DNA of 64,000 nt from Hyperoplus lanceolatus (Eukaryota > Chordata > Actinopteri > Uranoscopiformes > Ammodytidae), in assembly GCA_026929865.2 (NCBI GenBank), contig CM049395.1:15454001-15518000 (forward strand), read 5' to 3'. Positions within the stretch are counted from its first letter, which is position 1. Each line of letters opens with the position of its first letter. The notes below the pieces were generated by a model, which saw only the letters and a program-made list of their open reading frames with translations, made no database searches and was not told where the DNA came from. The translations under genes and the position numbers were made by a program. Shown in pieces: positions 35,944-48,683 of this stretch.

Positions 35944-36871
35944 AGCCACTACGAGTAAGTCGGCACGTTGGCGACACCTTTGAACAAAAGCGGTAGTATT
36001 TTAACGACGCCAGCTGTCGTGAAGCTGTTTTCTAGCTCGTGCAGGGAGTGCAAGATTCAAATAATTAGGAAGCAATATGGTGCGTGTCCGTGTGTTGAAA
36101 GTGTGGAGGGCACCGGACTCTTTTCGGCTCTGTGAGTCTATGGGTGACACAGCATCAACTAATGGCAGTAAGTGCTAAACACACCTGATTGCAATGAGTT
36201 GATGCATTGTCACCTCTCACGGAGCTGAACGAGTCCGTGTCCTCACACCAAGCGAATGAACGAGAGATGGCAGTTAGTTAGTAAGGATCACGATGAGGTA
36301 ATGTGTTTATGTTGTAAATAATGACTATTTCAGATGAATAATGGTCATCTGATGATGCTGGTGAGGCAAAGTAAACTTTGTTTTAGTAGGCTACCGCTCA
36401 TTCATTTAGGAGTAAACACTGCAGTCTAGGTTCGCTGCGTGAAATTGTGTATACGTTGCTTGGCAACGCCCTCCCGCCCGCCTATCACTCTCCCTTTTAG
36501 CTTTTCTTCATTGCATTTTCTTTTTTTTCTTTGATGGTTCAGCCCCGTTATCAGTCATTATGAACAAACAACTGTCTCAAACAAGGCTCCCGCTCCCCTT
36601 CCCTCACCTGGAGCCATAGGCTTCTCAAATCGCGTTCCTGCGCCGCACTGAAATCTGCGACCAATACGGATATGTGACCATAGAGCATGCACGCGTGAAC
36701 CGAAAATCGGACTGGGTGTAGGCCTACGACCAGATCAAATGCAGTAATAAAAACTATATAAAAAAGTATTTCTTTGCACAGATGGTCTCGTTTGCTGTTA
36801 AAGGTAATTTATGATTATGAGAGGAAACATGAGGCTGTTTAAAAGATATTTAAATGTTACTCGTTGCTGCT
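35944..36871. mobile_element. TTAA-flanked MITE, copy 2 (inverted relative to copy 1)
   Basis: It begins AGCCACTACGAGTAA and ends with the inverse of AGCAGCAACGAGTAA, flanked by TTAA at 35940-35943 and 36872-36875. It is almost identical to the reverse complement of 14888-15809, with a few substitutions and short indels. Both copies therefore moved recently. Confidence 0.87.
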
Positions 36872-36875
36872 TTAA

Positions 36876-37919
36876 TTAATCAGAAACAATAATCCCATGG
36901 TAACATATAGCCCTGTAAACAAAAATGTCAACTCTTAACAACTAAGTACACTGAGCTTCAAATGCATGTGTCAGTCAAACCTTTTGCACTGTAAGATGTG
37001 AGAGTATTTTTTTAAATTGTGGTGTTGCTACTTTCAGACGCAAATTATTGAAATACTTCCTCTCACCACCTAAGCCTATGTATCTCTGCAGCAGCAGTGA
37101 AATGTGTCCAGAGGCCATGTATGGGTTACAGAGCCACTTGTTGTGTCTGCACTGTGGTCTCATTTCTCCCAGTGCCAGTCCCACTCAGTTTAAACACAGA
37201 CAGTGCGAGCAGAACCGCACAGTAGGTGAAAACTGTTTTCACATCGGCCCCACAGGTGCAGCATTAACCCCGCTCAGCTTCACTGCTGCATCGGCTTTAG
37301 AGGATCACATCTCCAAAACAAGACCTTAAAACACAAACAACACAAAAGCTTGTATGGCAGGTTTCATGGGCTCCTCTTAGACTGTAGTAAAAGCACTATA
37401 TATAGAAACAACTCGTAGGCTGAAAGTGGGTCTTTGAAGGGCAGCGTAGTTGTGGTGGAGGGTAAATGATTATTTGATTAAATGAATGTTCCCTGTCTCT
37501 TGTTGTTTTCTTTTAGTTTGGGGCAACAGAAGAAAAACAGGAGGAGATATGTTGAAGGACGCAGTTGCTAAAGCTGTGAGCGAGAGAAATAAGTTGTTTT
37601 CAGACAAGAGGCCGCAAGAGTCGCAGTCACCTCTGTTGCCAGGGCGGTCAGCGGTCGGACGGGCCTGTGAGTGTGTGTCTGACCTGTGTGAGGTGGAGAT
37701 GTGATAATCCCAAAGCCTAACTGTATGGAGTTAGAGGTCTGAAGGGAGGATTTATGGTGCTGTTTATGTGCTCTATTTGAGTCAACCGCAGCAGACTGTT
37801 GCTTCCTCTGCTTTTTGGATGCACAGTAGGGAGAGGTGTGTGAGGAGACGGAGAAAAGAGACGGGTGCAGCACTGACACACCTACTACACCCATGCAGAC
37901 AGCAAATCTGGCAGGGCAG

Positions 37920-37950
<31 letters not shown>

Positions 37951-40900
37951 AAACTCTCACTCGCTCACATATACAAACAAGATCCAGTAAGAGCTGGCAC
38001 CGCAGCCCTCATAACCCTTGGAGTGGTGGTTGGCGTGGTTTAGAAAAACTGCAGGGTTTGTTGTAGTCCAGAGTGTGTGTGTGTGTGTGTGTCAGAAAGC
38101 AATGTCCTCTACCACCACTGGTGCTGTTCGTCCATGAAATATAGAAGCCTATCTTTGGACATGAGTTCATATTGTATTTTCTATTTTCTGAATACCCTAG
38201 CCTGCTTTACCTTTTTCAACACTCTTTAAAACTTATTGTTTTATAGTAGACATTTTGAACTTGAAGCCTATACCTGTCCAGCCTTACACGTGTTATGTAA
38301 GAAAAGCCTTGCCAGCAGCATTCATGGTTACATAACAGCCTACACATTCATTTCCAGACTGACCTGTTTCAACAGGTTGTGAAGTAACACCCGTTTAAAA
38401 AAGGAGTTAGCTGCCCTTTGAGGAAATTGGCACCGTCTCAAAATGATTTCTGGCATCGAAGCTAAGCATATCATGAGTTACTGTTAAAATGTCCAGTCGT
38501 GTGAGTGTGTATTGAGAAGGAGTATAGATATAGTATCACATAGAGGCAACTGAAAAAAAAACATCTGTTTTTGAGTGTGCAAAAACTAATATTTTCTGCC
38601 TCAGAGAAGTTTGGTCCACGCTCAAGCATTGCACTGTAAACACATTGGATGAAAAGTATGTTGCAGTTTGTCGAGCACGATCCTAAAGAAAGCTGCAGGA
38701 CATTCCAGAGATGGGGAGGATTGTAACCGGATCTGCCTTCCTCTCTCTCTCTGTCTCTCTTGATACAGTACATTTGATTACACTGGTGGTCTCAACTATT
38801 CAAACCCAATCTATACAATGATCCATGGAGGGAAGTCAAACATAAGCTCTAATGGTAGTGGCATGCAAAGAATATTATGGAGTTTAAATGACATAAACAG
38901 CCAATCGTTCAATAAGCTTGTTGCTGTTTAAGAGGCCGATGGTTGGACATATGTTGTATGAAGGCTAGACAAGAATGGCTGGAAGTCCAGGCAGATATGA
39001 GCATCTAAGTGTGTGTGATGGCACATACAGCATGTGTGTTGTACTTGTGGTAATTGATACGTAGAGAAAGAAAAATCAAAATGCATAGATATGACATGAA
39101 AACCTCAATTATAAACATTTGTTACAACTTAAAACATCAGTTTTGAGATTATTGTACAAACAAGATTTGTTTAAACTGCTCTGTCAATGAAGCTGCAGCT
39201 GAAAACACTACCTGATATTATTAGATCTGTTGCCTGAACTCTTTTTTCCATTAAACAGTCATTGTTTTCCCAATGCTGGATGCGTCACCCTGGAATGAAA
39301 CAACCCTCAAATGTTAATATTACGCTGCATGCAGGACAGATGGAGGTCTGACTGAGAGAGCATGTGTTGCATTATTCACCGAGCACAAAGCAGCTCTTAT
39401 GGGTTTCTCTTGTTGCAGACAGACTCACTGCATGATTGACACATCTGCAGCGACAGGACAAGACCCGAGCAGGCAGACAATGGACATCTGTCTTTTAAAG
39501 TGTGAGGGTTTTTTTTTTCGCCCCCCCATTGCATTTGAACCAAACACTGGCAGGCATTAAACTTCAGCACCTCAGATTCCTTACAGCTGTGACCTTCTTT
39601 CACACGTCTACAGAAACATTACATAACATTATGCTTTTACAGTAGGGGGAAAAAAGGACAGCGTGGAACCGATTTCACTCCCTCAGAGTGGCCCGACACA
39701 CTCATGTCTCTGAGAGGTCCAGGCTTCTGTGGATGCTGGATTTGGATTTAGATTTACAGGAATATCTATTCTGCACTGACAAATTAATTGGTGTAATTGT
39801 TTTCAATTGTTCATTACACTGCACAATTCGCTAAAATTTTAGATATTTCATTAAAAGACGTCTACTCGTGTAACCAAAGAAATGGAAACGTGCCTTCAGT
39901 GTACACATAGTACATGACAAAGCCTGACTCTGCTTTATTGTTTAACATTAACCACACTTGTATATATGCACATAAAACCATATTTACCCATCTGCAGTAA
40001 TAACAAATTAGGCAACTGAAAAAAGCTACATCAGCTTTAAGTGGAATATGATAACAAAAATAAGATTGCTGGGCGAATTTACAGCAACTCCCCAGAGAGC
40101 ATCTCTTTGATATAAAACATCTTTGCATATTGAATTTAGACTGCTGCTCCAAAGTCATTCACTCAAATGATTGAAGTGGAGGTAAATTGGATTGTGCAAT
40201 GTTTTTTTTTCTATAACCCCCACTTGCTTAAAATGAACTGCTAGCACCCAGTGAGTCTATGCCTTAGACTTATTTTAAAAGTACCCAAACACCAATGTAT
40301 ACAAGGCGTTCTATAGAAAGTACTCGTGAAATACTTAAGTTTATCACACACATTATGTACTGCATGTGGTTAACACCTTGGTCCAATATCATGATACCCT
40401 GTTCCTACAGATGACTCATTCATTTCATCCTGTAAATGAGACCAACTGGGTTTTATTCTCCATTCATTATGTCATCGTCTTTTCCACTCAGTGAATTACA
40501 TTCCTGATTAATAAGCACCTAACAGCTGCATTACCTGTATGAAAGGTTCTGTATGAATTATGCATGTATCATTTTCCCTCATTAACCTCTTCATTATAAC
40601 AAAGCCATTATTTTAGCCATTTATTTTGAAGGTAACACTTCCAGGAAATAAGTCTGCGTGTCTGAATTTAGATAGGGGTTGTGCTCGAGGTCACGAGGTC
40701 CAACCTTCTGAGTGCACTTATCACTCAAACCAACTGTTTCCTGGGAGCAAGATAGCAAACGCCGTCTGCTCACTGCATCCAACTTAGCAGCTGCCCATGG
40801 GTGCAAGTGTCGGGGGGGAGCGAACACAAACTATAAGCAAACTAATGACTATAAGGAAAACCTAGATGTACCAACGTGGACTAAACCGTTAACATCCTCA

Positions 40901-40990
40901 CAATGCTTTTTTGTTTGGGTTCATTACCTTCAGTGTAAGAGGGAGCTTTGTCTTCTTAACAAATCACAGAAGCACAGAATTCTCATGAGG
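36876..40990. other. Mostly empty intergenic DNA with weak exon candidates and microsatellites
   Basis: Open frames at 37048-37329 (a Cys/His-rich stretch CLHCGLISPSASPTQFKHRQ) and 37522-37704 (preceded by a good acceptor TTCTTTTAG; LKDAVAKAVSERNKLFSDKR in one frame) could be exons of an unrecognised gene. They have no family match I know. (CA)n at 37919-37946 and (TG)n at about 38071-38092 are simple repeats. Nothing was seen from 38100 to 40990. Confidence 0.3.
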
Positions 40991-40994
40991 ATCA

Positions 40995-41000
40995 TTTATT
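40995..41000 (-). terminator. Polyadenylation signal of nmrk2
   Basis: AATAAA on the minus strand about 315 bases after the nmrk2 stop. Confidence 0.5.
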
Positions 41001-41312
41001 GACGTATGCAACCATCCTCTGAACTTATCCATCAACTCTCTTTTGAGCATAGGCTGTAACAAAGTAATAAATATACCAGATATAAAATTATGCCAGCATT
41101 TGAAAAATGTACAAAAAAAATCGTAGCAGTCAGCTAAATGAGCTGCCAGGTAGAAAACATAAGGCAACCCGGTCTTTGTGCTTGCAGGCAGAGTATATGC
41201 TCCTTTTAGCCGATCCCATGACCTGCAATACAAAATCAGAGTCAGAAACCCACATTTGGCAATAGGAAATTGTGTGACAGGATTGTTATTGGGATTTGTG
41301 TACCTTTGTTTG

Positions 41313-43290
41313 TTAAAGAGACTTCTGGATTTTGTTCAGGATGTCACCATAGACAAAGTTGAACATTTTTTCCTTTGACATGGTTCCATCTAGCTGCACT
41401 GTAATAACAAATACAGAGTTCATGTATGAGAAACGTTTCATTTTCAAATCAAATGCATGCAAAATAAGTGTCAATATAAACAATAAAAATAGACACTTAC
41501 AGACGTCAACATCTGTAACCTCCATGATGGTCTTGTGTTTCAGATACATTGGCCAGACGTGGCGATCGAATAGGCCAGGGGGGTCTGGCACCGTGTAGTT
41601 CCTTGAGCTGCAGAAAGACACACACACACACACACACACACCACATCAATTACATGAAAAGAAAATTAGGCAGCAGTCGAGACTAAACATAATTTAGCAA
41701 CAGTGTCTGAACAGTGAGGCACTTACCACCTTCTCTTTTTGCATTCTTCGTACGGGATGGAAATAAAGAAACGCTGGTTCAGCACGTCGATCAAAGGTCT
41801 GCAGGGGTATAGAGACAGATTTAAATCCAAAGCCTACTGGTTGCATTTCTTTAACAGTGAGAAACGACGCCAACAGAAATGATAGTGACGAGTGGACAGT
41901 TCTTACCCATAGGTGTAAAGCAGGAAGCCCTCCACAATGAGGATGTGAGTCTCCTCATCCTCCTCCTTGTGGTCAGACTTTGGGATGATCTCAGTATCCA
42001 GGGTGTTATTGACGCCGTGAGACTTCTCAAACTTGACCGGGTTGTCCAACCATGCATAGATGGTATCCATCATAGCGTCCAGGTCCAGGGCTGTGATGAC
42101 TGAAGAGCGAAAATGGAGAGGGACAAAATAAGCGTATAGACAATTGCAAAGGGCAATTTAGCATACACATGTCAAGTGTTTAAATTTGTCTATATTGCAT
42201 GCAGATTACACATCAATCCACAGTCACAGTAGCAGCAGACACACAAAACACATACACAAAAACCCAGGCTTACCATCGTACTGCTTAAAGCCATCTTCAC
42301 CAACTTCAATCTGATCTTGGGGCTGAAACATATATTGATAAGATGTACACGCAGGTACATTCCACTAGTGCTACACTCTGCTTTATGGAAGGCTCTGAGA
42401 AAAGTGTTTTCAAACACAAGTTCAAACTATCAAGCAACACAGGCAGCAATGTGTTACTCAGAGCAACTCCCTTTTGTTAACTATGAACTGTATCCATATT
42501 CAAAGAGAGAAAGATGTGCGTTGCTCACCTTGAAGAAGTCATCCTGATGGACAACACAACAGTTGGGCAGGTTCTTGATCAGTCTGTTGGTGAGGGTGGT
42601 TTTCCCTCCGTTGGTTACGCTGCATGGAACAAAGCCATATTTAAAAAAAAAAAACAGTGAATGGTGGGTGGGTGATGCAATCCATAGGGAAAGATTGTCA
42701 CGCTTAAAGATTGGCCCATCACAAATGTATTAAATGTAAGTTTTGCATCTATCCATTACCCTTTTCCGGGTCATGTAATGTTAAATGTAGGCTAATTGTA
42801 TTATTGTGATATTTTTGGAATAAATTCCATCCCTGAATCGTAATCAGACACCATTAGAACAGTTATTTGCACAATAAGAGGATATTTACACATTTAATAA
42901 TTACAATGAAACACAATTGTATCAACATATATACAAAAAAGGGTGAGTCAGCTGGGTATATGGCAGGCTTCCTTATCTTCTATTTATGCTAATACTTTAG
43001 CTTAAGCTCCATCTATTGATTACAATTAAGTAGTGTGCCAATTATACACACACAAACTGAAAAATTAAAACTAAAATGTTGGTTACTGAAAGGTTTAAAC
43101 AGCGGTAAAGCGAAAAATTAAGCGGATGTCCTTGCCGCCCTCCCCACGTGTGCGGGGGATTTTTACGGCCTAGCAGTTAGCTTAGCCAGCTAGCTTTAGC
43201 TTAGTTTAGCTTAACACCCAACACCCCCAGTTATTCCTCCGTTTGCACCATGGTTTGCACTCACCCTCCGATGCCGATGATGTACTTCAT
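41313..43290 (-). CDS. nmrk2: Nicotinamide riboside kinase 2 (NMRK2-like)
   Basis: Seven exons on the minus strand: 43290-43265, 42619-42529, 42322-42274, 42099-41907, 41798-41727, 41607-41501 and 41398-41313. Phases agree and give 207 residues. The enzyme phosphorylates nicotinamide riboside to nicotinamide mononucleotide, an NAD salvage step in the cytosol. The Walker A loop is [10 protein letters not shown] (residues 8-17, K15). HQDDFFKPQDQI (from residue 33) holds the catalytic/substrate-binding Asp35, and [19 protein letters not shown] and [12 protein letters not shown] follow. The [11 protein letters not shown] block and the acidic insert before ILIVEGF favour NMRK2 over NMRK1. The C-terminus is shorter than in human NMRK2 (230), ending KIQKSL. 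The first coding exon has only 26 coding bases. Confidence 0.94.
41618..41640. repeat. (CA)n repeat next to the nmrk2 exon 6 acceptor
   Basis: On the transcribed strand this is (TG)n, followed only by TCTTTCTGCAG and the exon boundary at 41607. Confidence 0.9.
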
Positions 43291-43299
43291 GTTGTTGGT

Positions 43300-45377
43300 T
43301 GGTTAAAGGTCGTTAAAGTAAAGAGCTCAAAACGTCAACAAACCGGTTTCGCGATCAGACGGGAAGAAAGCTTAAAAAGAGAAGGTTACAAAATAAACGT
43401 CAACTACTTAATTCCTCCATGGCACTTGAGTTAAGTGAGTAAGGTAAGTGCTGGGACGGGTGTCGCTCGGACGCGGTGTTCCACCGAGAAAGAACCGTTT
43501 GGTTGCTGTCACTACTACACATACTACAGAGAACGCAGTGATTGGATATTTAAACTCTTCGAGCCCACAGGAAATACACAGGACAGCCAATAAGGGCTGA
43601 GTATAACCGCAGCCAAGCCCTCTCACCGTCTCACCACAACCCATGATGTCAGTTTACATTTTAATGCAACAAACGAAGAAGAAAAAGTAAACAAGTGAGG
43701 GGCTGGACCATGCTGGACCACAGTCTATGGGCTGAAATCGACTGTTGTGAAAATGTGTGCTTTTTTTATGCATCCAGATTCCACTTGATAATTCTTAGAG
43801 GAAGATATTTAAGTGTTTACAGAACAATGTAGAGGCAATGGAAAAAGTGTAACGTCTAAGCAACAAATACATAACTCAAATAACATAGTTCATGTTCAAA
43901 AGGGATAGGAAGAAGTTAAGAAAAAGTTTTCTGGTCCTACCCCCTCTTATTTTTTTACAATTGTTTACAAAAAAATAAATGTTCATTTGGACTTATTTGA
44001 CAAACAATTTTATTTTTTGCCGGACAATAATTTTATGACAGCCTTTTTCTCTGCATTTCAGAAGGAATTTTGGTTTGAAATTACTCTTGTTTGCATATTA
44101 CATTTAAAATGCAATACAGTTTAAGGATACAAAAGCGACCAATTTTAAATCTTACTCTCAGCTTTAATACTCAGGTGCAATTGGCAACTCTAATATGGCT
44201 CCTTTACTTAGTTTTTCTAGTATTTAAACATTAGCTTTACCCATCATTTGATAAATCAGTAGATCCATAGACTATATTATTTAATAAAAGGCTATAAGAG
44301 ATAAGACTTAACCATACAATAACATCTGCATAAGTAAAACATATAGCATAGTAGTTACACAAATAAAGTTGAAAAGTCATTGCCAGAGTAATGGCTCGAT
44401 GTTAATTTTTTGTAGATTTAACATATAGGAACACGGGGCCTCTTTTTACAACTAGGACATTTACAGACACATGTTAACTATTGGGCAATGACCTGTCAGA
44501 TCTCATTTTCTCCATTAGCCTGGCTGCATTGAACAGAATTGTTATATACTCACCTAAACAACACCACCATACACATAATAATATACAAGATAAAGCTTCA
44601 CACCACAGTTCACACCAGTGTTTGAATCGTAAACAAAAAATAAACAAAGTGCAACATTGTAAGATGTTGGCATTGCTGTGGTGTTTATTTGACCAGCCCG
44701 CCACTGACCTCGGTTTTTGTTTAGAAACTTTCCAACCAACTTCGTGACACTTTTCTGAGGTTTCACCAAAATATTACTTAAGTCGGGGTTTACACCCTCG
44801 AGAACCACAACTATGGGGGGGAAGTCGCCAAGTGTGGAATTCGGTTCAGTTTGTAAGATTTCTATTCATAGTTTGTCTCCGCCTCATTCTGACCATTTGG
44901 AGCAAGACTACTGAGATTTTCTTTAATTTCCTCAAGACTGCAACAACATACCTCACACATTGTTGACTATCCATGGTTTCAATCTGGTGTAATGTTTCAA
45001 ATAGGGATAAATAAATGCATCAACTTCTTCTGTGATAGTATCATGCATAGGTTTATTTTCTTGTAATTAACTCTGATCGGCTGAGTGACTGATGTGAAAT
45101 TTTGATCTTAAATGTAATTGGTAACTATAGCTAATCAATAAATGTATTTCAAGTGAATAAATTAGTATGCAAATAAATACAATTATAAAATGGAAATATT
45201 TCAAGCCCAAACAAAATTGACAATTCAAGTTTATAAATCAACACAATGCCACTGTGTTAATGGTAATTTTTGTACAAATAGCTTCTTATACACATGTCCA
45301 CGGATGTAAAATTACTATATTCCCTGTTTTTCTCTTTTTATTTATTTTTTATATTTTTTACAGCTGCATGAGCATGT
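43300..45377. other. nmrk2 upstream region and intergenic DNA
   Basis: The nmrk2 5' UTR and promoter probably lie within about 43291-43700, where GC content is higher and no TATA box is obvious. A block at about 43895-43975 (inverse reads CTTCTTCCTATCCCTTTTGA) resembles a LINE 3' tail. The rest is AT-rich with no recognised gene. Confidence 0.4.
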
Positions 45378-45627
45378 CTGGGGCCTCATTTATCAAACTT
45401 TGCGTAGGATTTGCGTTAGAAGGTTGCTTTCGTAGGATTTAGGGCAGTGCGTGCGAAAGATATTTTCCGATTTATGAAGCAGTGCGCACGCACGTCCTAC
45501 GCCTGTGTCCCTTCGTAAATCACAATCAATACTAAATGTGGCGCAGCTTTGAAGGCTTAATTTCACGCCCATAATTGCCTATAAATAGTCATAGGAACGC
45601 CCTAAATGAATATTCATTCATGAAATC

Positions 45628-46568
45628 ATGGCGGAGAAAAAGACGAAGAAGCGAAATTTTACACAGTGCGAGGTGGAGGCGCTAATCACTGAAGTGGAAA
45701 AAAAAAATATATTATTTGGTAGCCACGGTAGTGGAATTACAAACGCGAAAAAGGCCAGAGAGTGGCAATTGGTGGCGGACGCTGTCAATGCCTCGGCGTC
45801 CGAGGGTCGGACAGTGTCCGAAATTAAAAAAAAGTGGTCGGACCTGAAAGTTGATGCCAAAAAGCGCCTGGCGCTTCATCGCCGGAGCGTGACGGCCACG
45901 GGAGGGGGAACGGGAACACCGGAGCTGACCCCCAATGATGAGAGGATGGCCAGCATTATAGGGGAATCCCTACTGTGCGGCGTGGTCTCTGAGGGGGAAG
46001 GTGACACTGATGCGTGTGGGCCACCTGATTACTCGAGTAAGTAATTAGTATTTGATTTTTTTAAAATGAGTAGAAAGAGACATGGAATTTTAATTATTTT
46101 TTTATTATTCCCCCCCCAAAAAAAAAAAAACAGCTGCCACGTGTTCCAGCGGGGCGGGGTTGCCGCGTCCAGCGGCGGCGGTGCCTCGACCGGCGGTGCC
46201 TCGACCAGCGGGGCTGGGGGTGCTGCATCCAGCGGCAGCGGTGCCTCGACCAGCCGTTCCTCCACCAGCGGCGGAGTGGGTGCCTCCACCAGCGGCGGTG
46301 TGGGTGCCTCCACCAGCGGCGGAGTGGGTGCCTCCACCAGCGGCGGTGTGGGTGCCTCCACCAGCGGCGGTGTGGGTGCCTCCACCAGCGGCGGAGTGGG
46401 TGCCTCCACCAGCGGAACCGGGGCCAGCAACCGAGTCCTCACGGACAGGTCCTGCAGCTGCAGCGGGAGACCGTTGCAGCTGTGAGAGATGTTGCGAGGG
46501 AGCTGCAGGGCATCAGGGATGTATTGTCAGCCATAAACCAAACGATGCAACAATTTCTTAACAAATAA
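45628..46568 (+). CDS. Harbinger Myb/SANT-like DNA-binding protein, second exon disrupted by a minisatellite
   Basis: Exon 1 (45628-46036) encodes a trihelix/Myb-like domain at residues about 8-75 (NFTQCEVEALITEVEKK, then REWQLVADAVNA, then VSEIKKKWSDLKVDAKKR). Such proteins bind the transposon ends and bring the nuclease to the nucleus. The donor is TCGA then GTAAGT and the acceptor is AACAG ending near 46132. The C-terminal coiled-coil block (QLQRETVAAVRDVARELQGI to the stop at 46566-46568) is recognisable but lies in a different frame from the one entered by splicing. The intervening 24-bp repeats keep frame, so a frameshift outside them is implied. As read, the spliced frame ends at 46561 with a Pro/Ala-rich tail. 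Confidence 0.7.
46257..46420. repeat. 24-bp coding minisatellite in the Harbinger Myb-like gene
   Basis: About seven units with the theme GGTGCCTCCACCAGCGGCGG plus AGTG or TGTG. The unit length is a multiple of three, so every frame stays open: PPPAAEWV or PPPAAVWV and ASTSGGVG on the plus strand, LVEAPTPP on the minus strand. Confidence 0.9.
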
Positions 46569-46600
46569 AATAAAATAAATGCTACAATACCTTGTTTGTT

Positions 46601-47757
46601 TTACATGCGACGCATCACAGCCAAACGCTGGCGCACAGCGGCCACATTTGGCTCAAAAGCCTGGGGGTATGGGTCGGGGTCAGGGGCAACCCCACCATCT
46701 GCGTCAGGAGGGAGACGCACACCTCTTTGTTGTGCCAAATTGTGCAAGACTGCACAGGCCCGAACTATCCTGCACACCTTAACGGGGTTGTAGGATAGTC
46801 TCCCTCCTGACGCATCGAGGCAACGCCACCTGCCCTTGAGGAGGCCGATCGTGCGTTCTATAATAGCCCGCGTTTGGCTGTGGCGCACGTTGTACCGCCT
46901 TTCGTCCTCAGTTTGAGGGTTTTGGAAAGGGGTCAGCAGCCACTGTGTGAGGGGATAGCCACTGTCTCCTGCAACGTTAGGAAAGGTTAGACACTGAAGT
47001 ATACCAAAATGTAGTTTTTTTTACACATACATTAATCAGGCTTACCTAGAAGCCAGCCATCACACACAGCCCCCGCTTCAAGTCTCTGTCCAACACTGCT
47101 ATGTCGCAGAATGAATGAATCATGGGTTGACCCAGGCCACCGAGCCACTACATTTGTAATCATCATGTCCGCATCACAAATGATTTGGACATTCATTGAA
47201 TGAAAATGCTTTCTATTGACAAAAACATTTTCATCCACACTTGGCGCCCTTATAGCAACATGCGTGCAGTCAATAGCACCGATTACATTTGGGAAACCGG
47301 ACATTGCTGCAAATTGCGCTTTTTTATTTGCCTGTTCACCCACCGTGTAAGGAAATTGAATATACAGATGTGTCAAACCTATAATTCCTCCTAACACGTC
47401 TGGCATAACACGGCTGAGGGTTGGCTGCGAAATACCCGACCTGTCGGCCAGTTCCCTCTGAAAAGTGCCGGTTGCCAGAAATCCTAAGGTCGAGAGCACT
47501 TGAAGCGGGACTGGCACGGCGTTGCTCCGGCGCGTGCTCCTCTGTAGAGCCGGGCCCAACGCCGCACAGAGGTTCAGGAGGACTGCTCTTGGCAGTCGGT
47601 AGCGGCTCATGAGCCATTGATCGTTTCTGGAAAACGGGTCGTCATGGTCGTGGAAGACCCTCTCCCTCCGGATCCTTCTTTGTGCCAGATCTTCCAGTAA
47701 TGCTAAATAAGCCATTTCGCGTAATTGCGCATTGGAATTGCATGCCTTTATACCCAT
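46601..47757 (-). CDS. Harbinger transposase (HARBI1-like DDE nuclease)
   Basis: Two exons, 47757-47046 and 46968-46601, are joined at GGCTTCTAG/GTAAG and TTGCAG/GAGACAG to give 359 residues with no breaks. The catalytic triad is present: D163 in GAIDCTHVAI, D213 in WPGSTHDSF and E275 in AIIERTIGLLKGRW. The upstream helix-turn-helix region includes QRELADRSGISQPTLSRV (about residues 100-117). After the splice GDSGYPL and W are conserved. Host HARBI1 has the same layout, but the location between transposon ends makes this the element's own enzyme. It looks capable of activity. Confidence 0.93.
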
Positions 47758-48683
47758 CCAGCTAATTGCATCAAAACAGATACAGGTGTGGACCTAATGA
47801 TGGACTTAATTGTTGACAAATATTTCCGAGCAACACACGCGGCGATGATGATTATAATAAAAATAATACTTTGCGTTGTCAAAACATTTCATTTATTTAT
47901 TTTTATTTCAGCAAGTACTTGCCACGCGTTGGACCTGCTTAAAAACAAAACCATTAAAAAACAGGCTTCGGCCGTAAAAAAGAAATGTGTAAAACATCAT
48001 ATTAAAACTCTGCGCTCCTATTTCAGAAGGAGTCAAAAACAGCATCACACATTGTTTGCCCTGTTCACGTTTTTTATTCATGAGAAAAACATCCATAAAG
48101 TGAAAATAGTTGAATGAACGAAAAATACAAATACATAGATTTTACACTATTTTACAATTTGGAAAATAATATTCTTCTGGGGATATGGCGACAGGAAAAC
48201 GTTTAGTTTGGTGCCTCAGTTCGATCTTCAGAAACGCTAAAAGGCAGGTTATTCTTTAATTATTTCTGAATATAGGTTTTAAAGTAGATCTGTTTTAAAT
48301 GTGCACTCATATATGTCCGTTTGTAGGCTATTAAATATTAGAATCAGTTTTTTTGTATCACTCCATGGAAAAATCGGTCGAGGCATATTAATTGTAAGAA
48401 TGGCTTTATCCGTTTTGCAAAGGAACTCCCGATGTATGACATGCATGCATGGCTTAATACGATTAATTTTACACAGACACATTCGTTCTCGTACTTCATT
48501 CATCTGCCGACTGGAGTCGCCAGTTCTCCTTTCTCCACTTTTTGTCCGTACGCATGGGTTATATTGTGCGTGGAACACGCACTTCTTCCCGTCAAGTATA
48601 CTTTTGATAAATCGCAAATGTTGCTTAGTGAGCCACGTACGCACTCTATTGTGCGTACGCACCGTTGATAAATGAGGCCCCTG

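Larger units (their letters stand above)
45381..48680. mobile_element. PIF/Harbinger transposon E1, apparently autonomous
   Basis: The ends GGGCCTCATTTATCAA and its near-inverse TTGATAAATGAGGCCC are flanked by CTG at 45378-45380 and 48681-48683. The 3300-bp body encodes the two proteins typical of the superfamily, a Myb-like DNA-binding protein (+) and a DDE nuclease (-), convergent and separated by 32 bases. Subterminal regions are rich in GCGTACGC-like motifs. Confidence 0.9.

Noticed and set aside
46029-46442. Minus-strand frame with repeated LVEAPTPP
   Set aside because: It is the antisense of the 24-bp minisatellite. A repeat unit of 24 bases keeps every frame open, so openness is not evidence of coding.
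45381-48680. Transposase as a host HARBI1 gene
   Set aside because: It lies between inverted Harbinger tips with CTG duplications and a convergent Myb-like gene, so it is the element's own enzyme.
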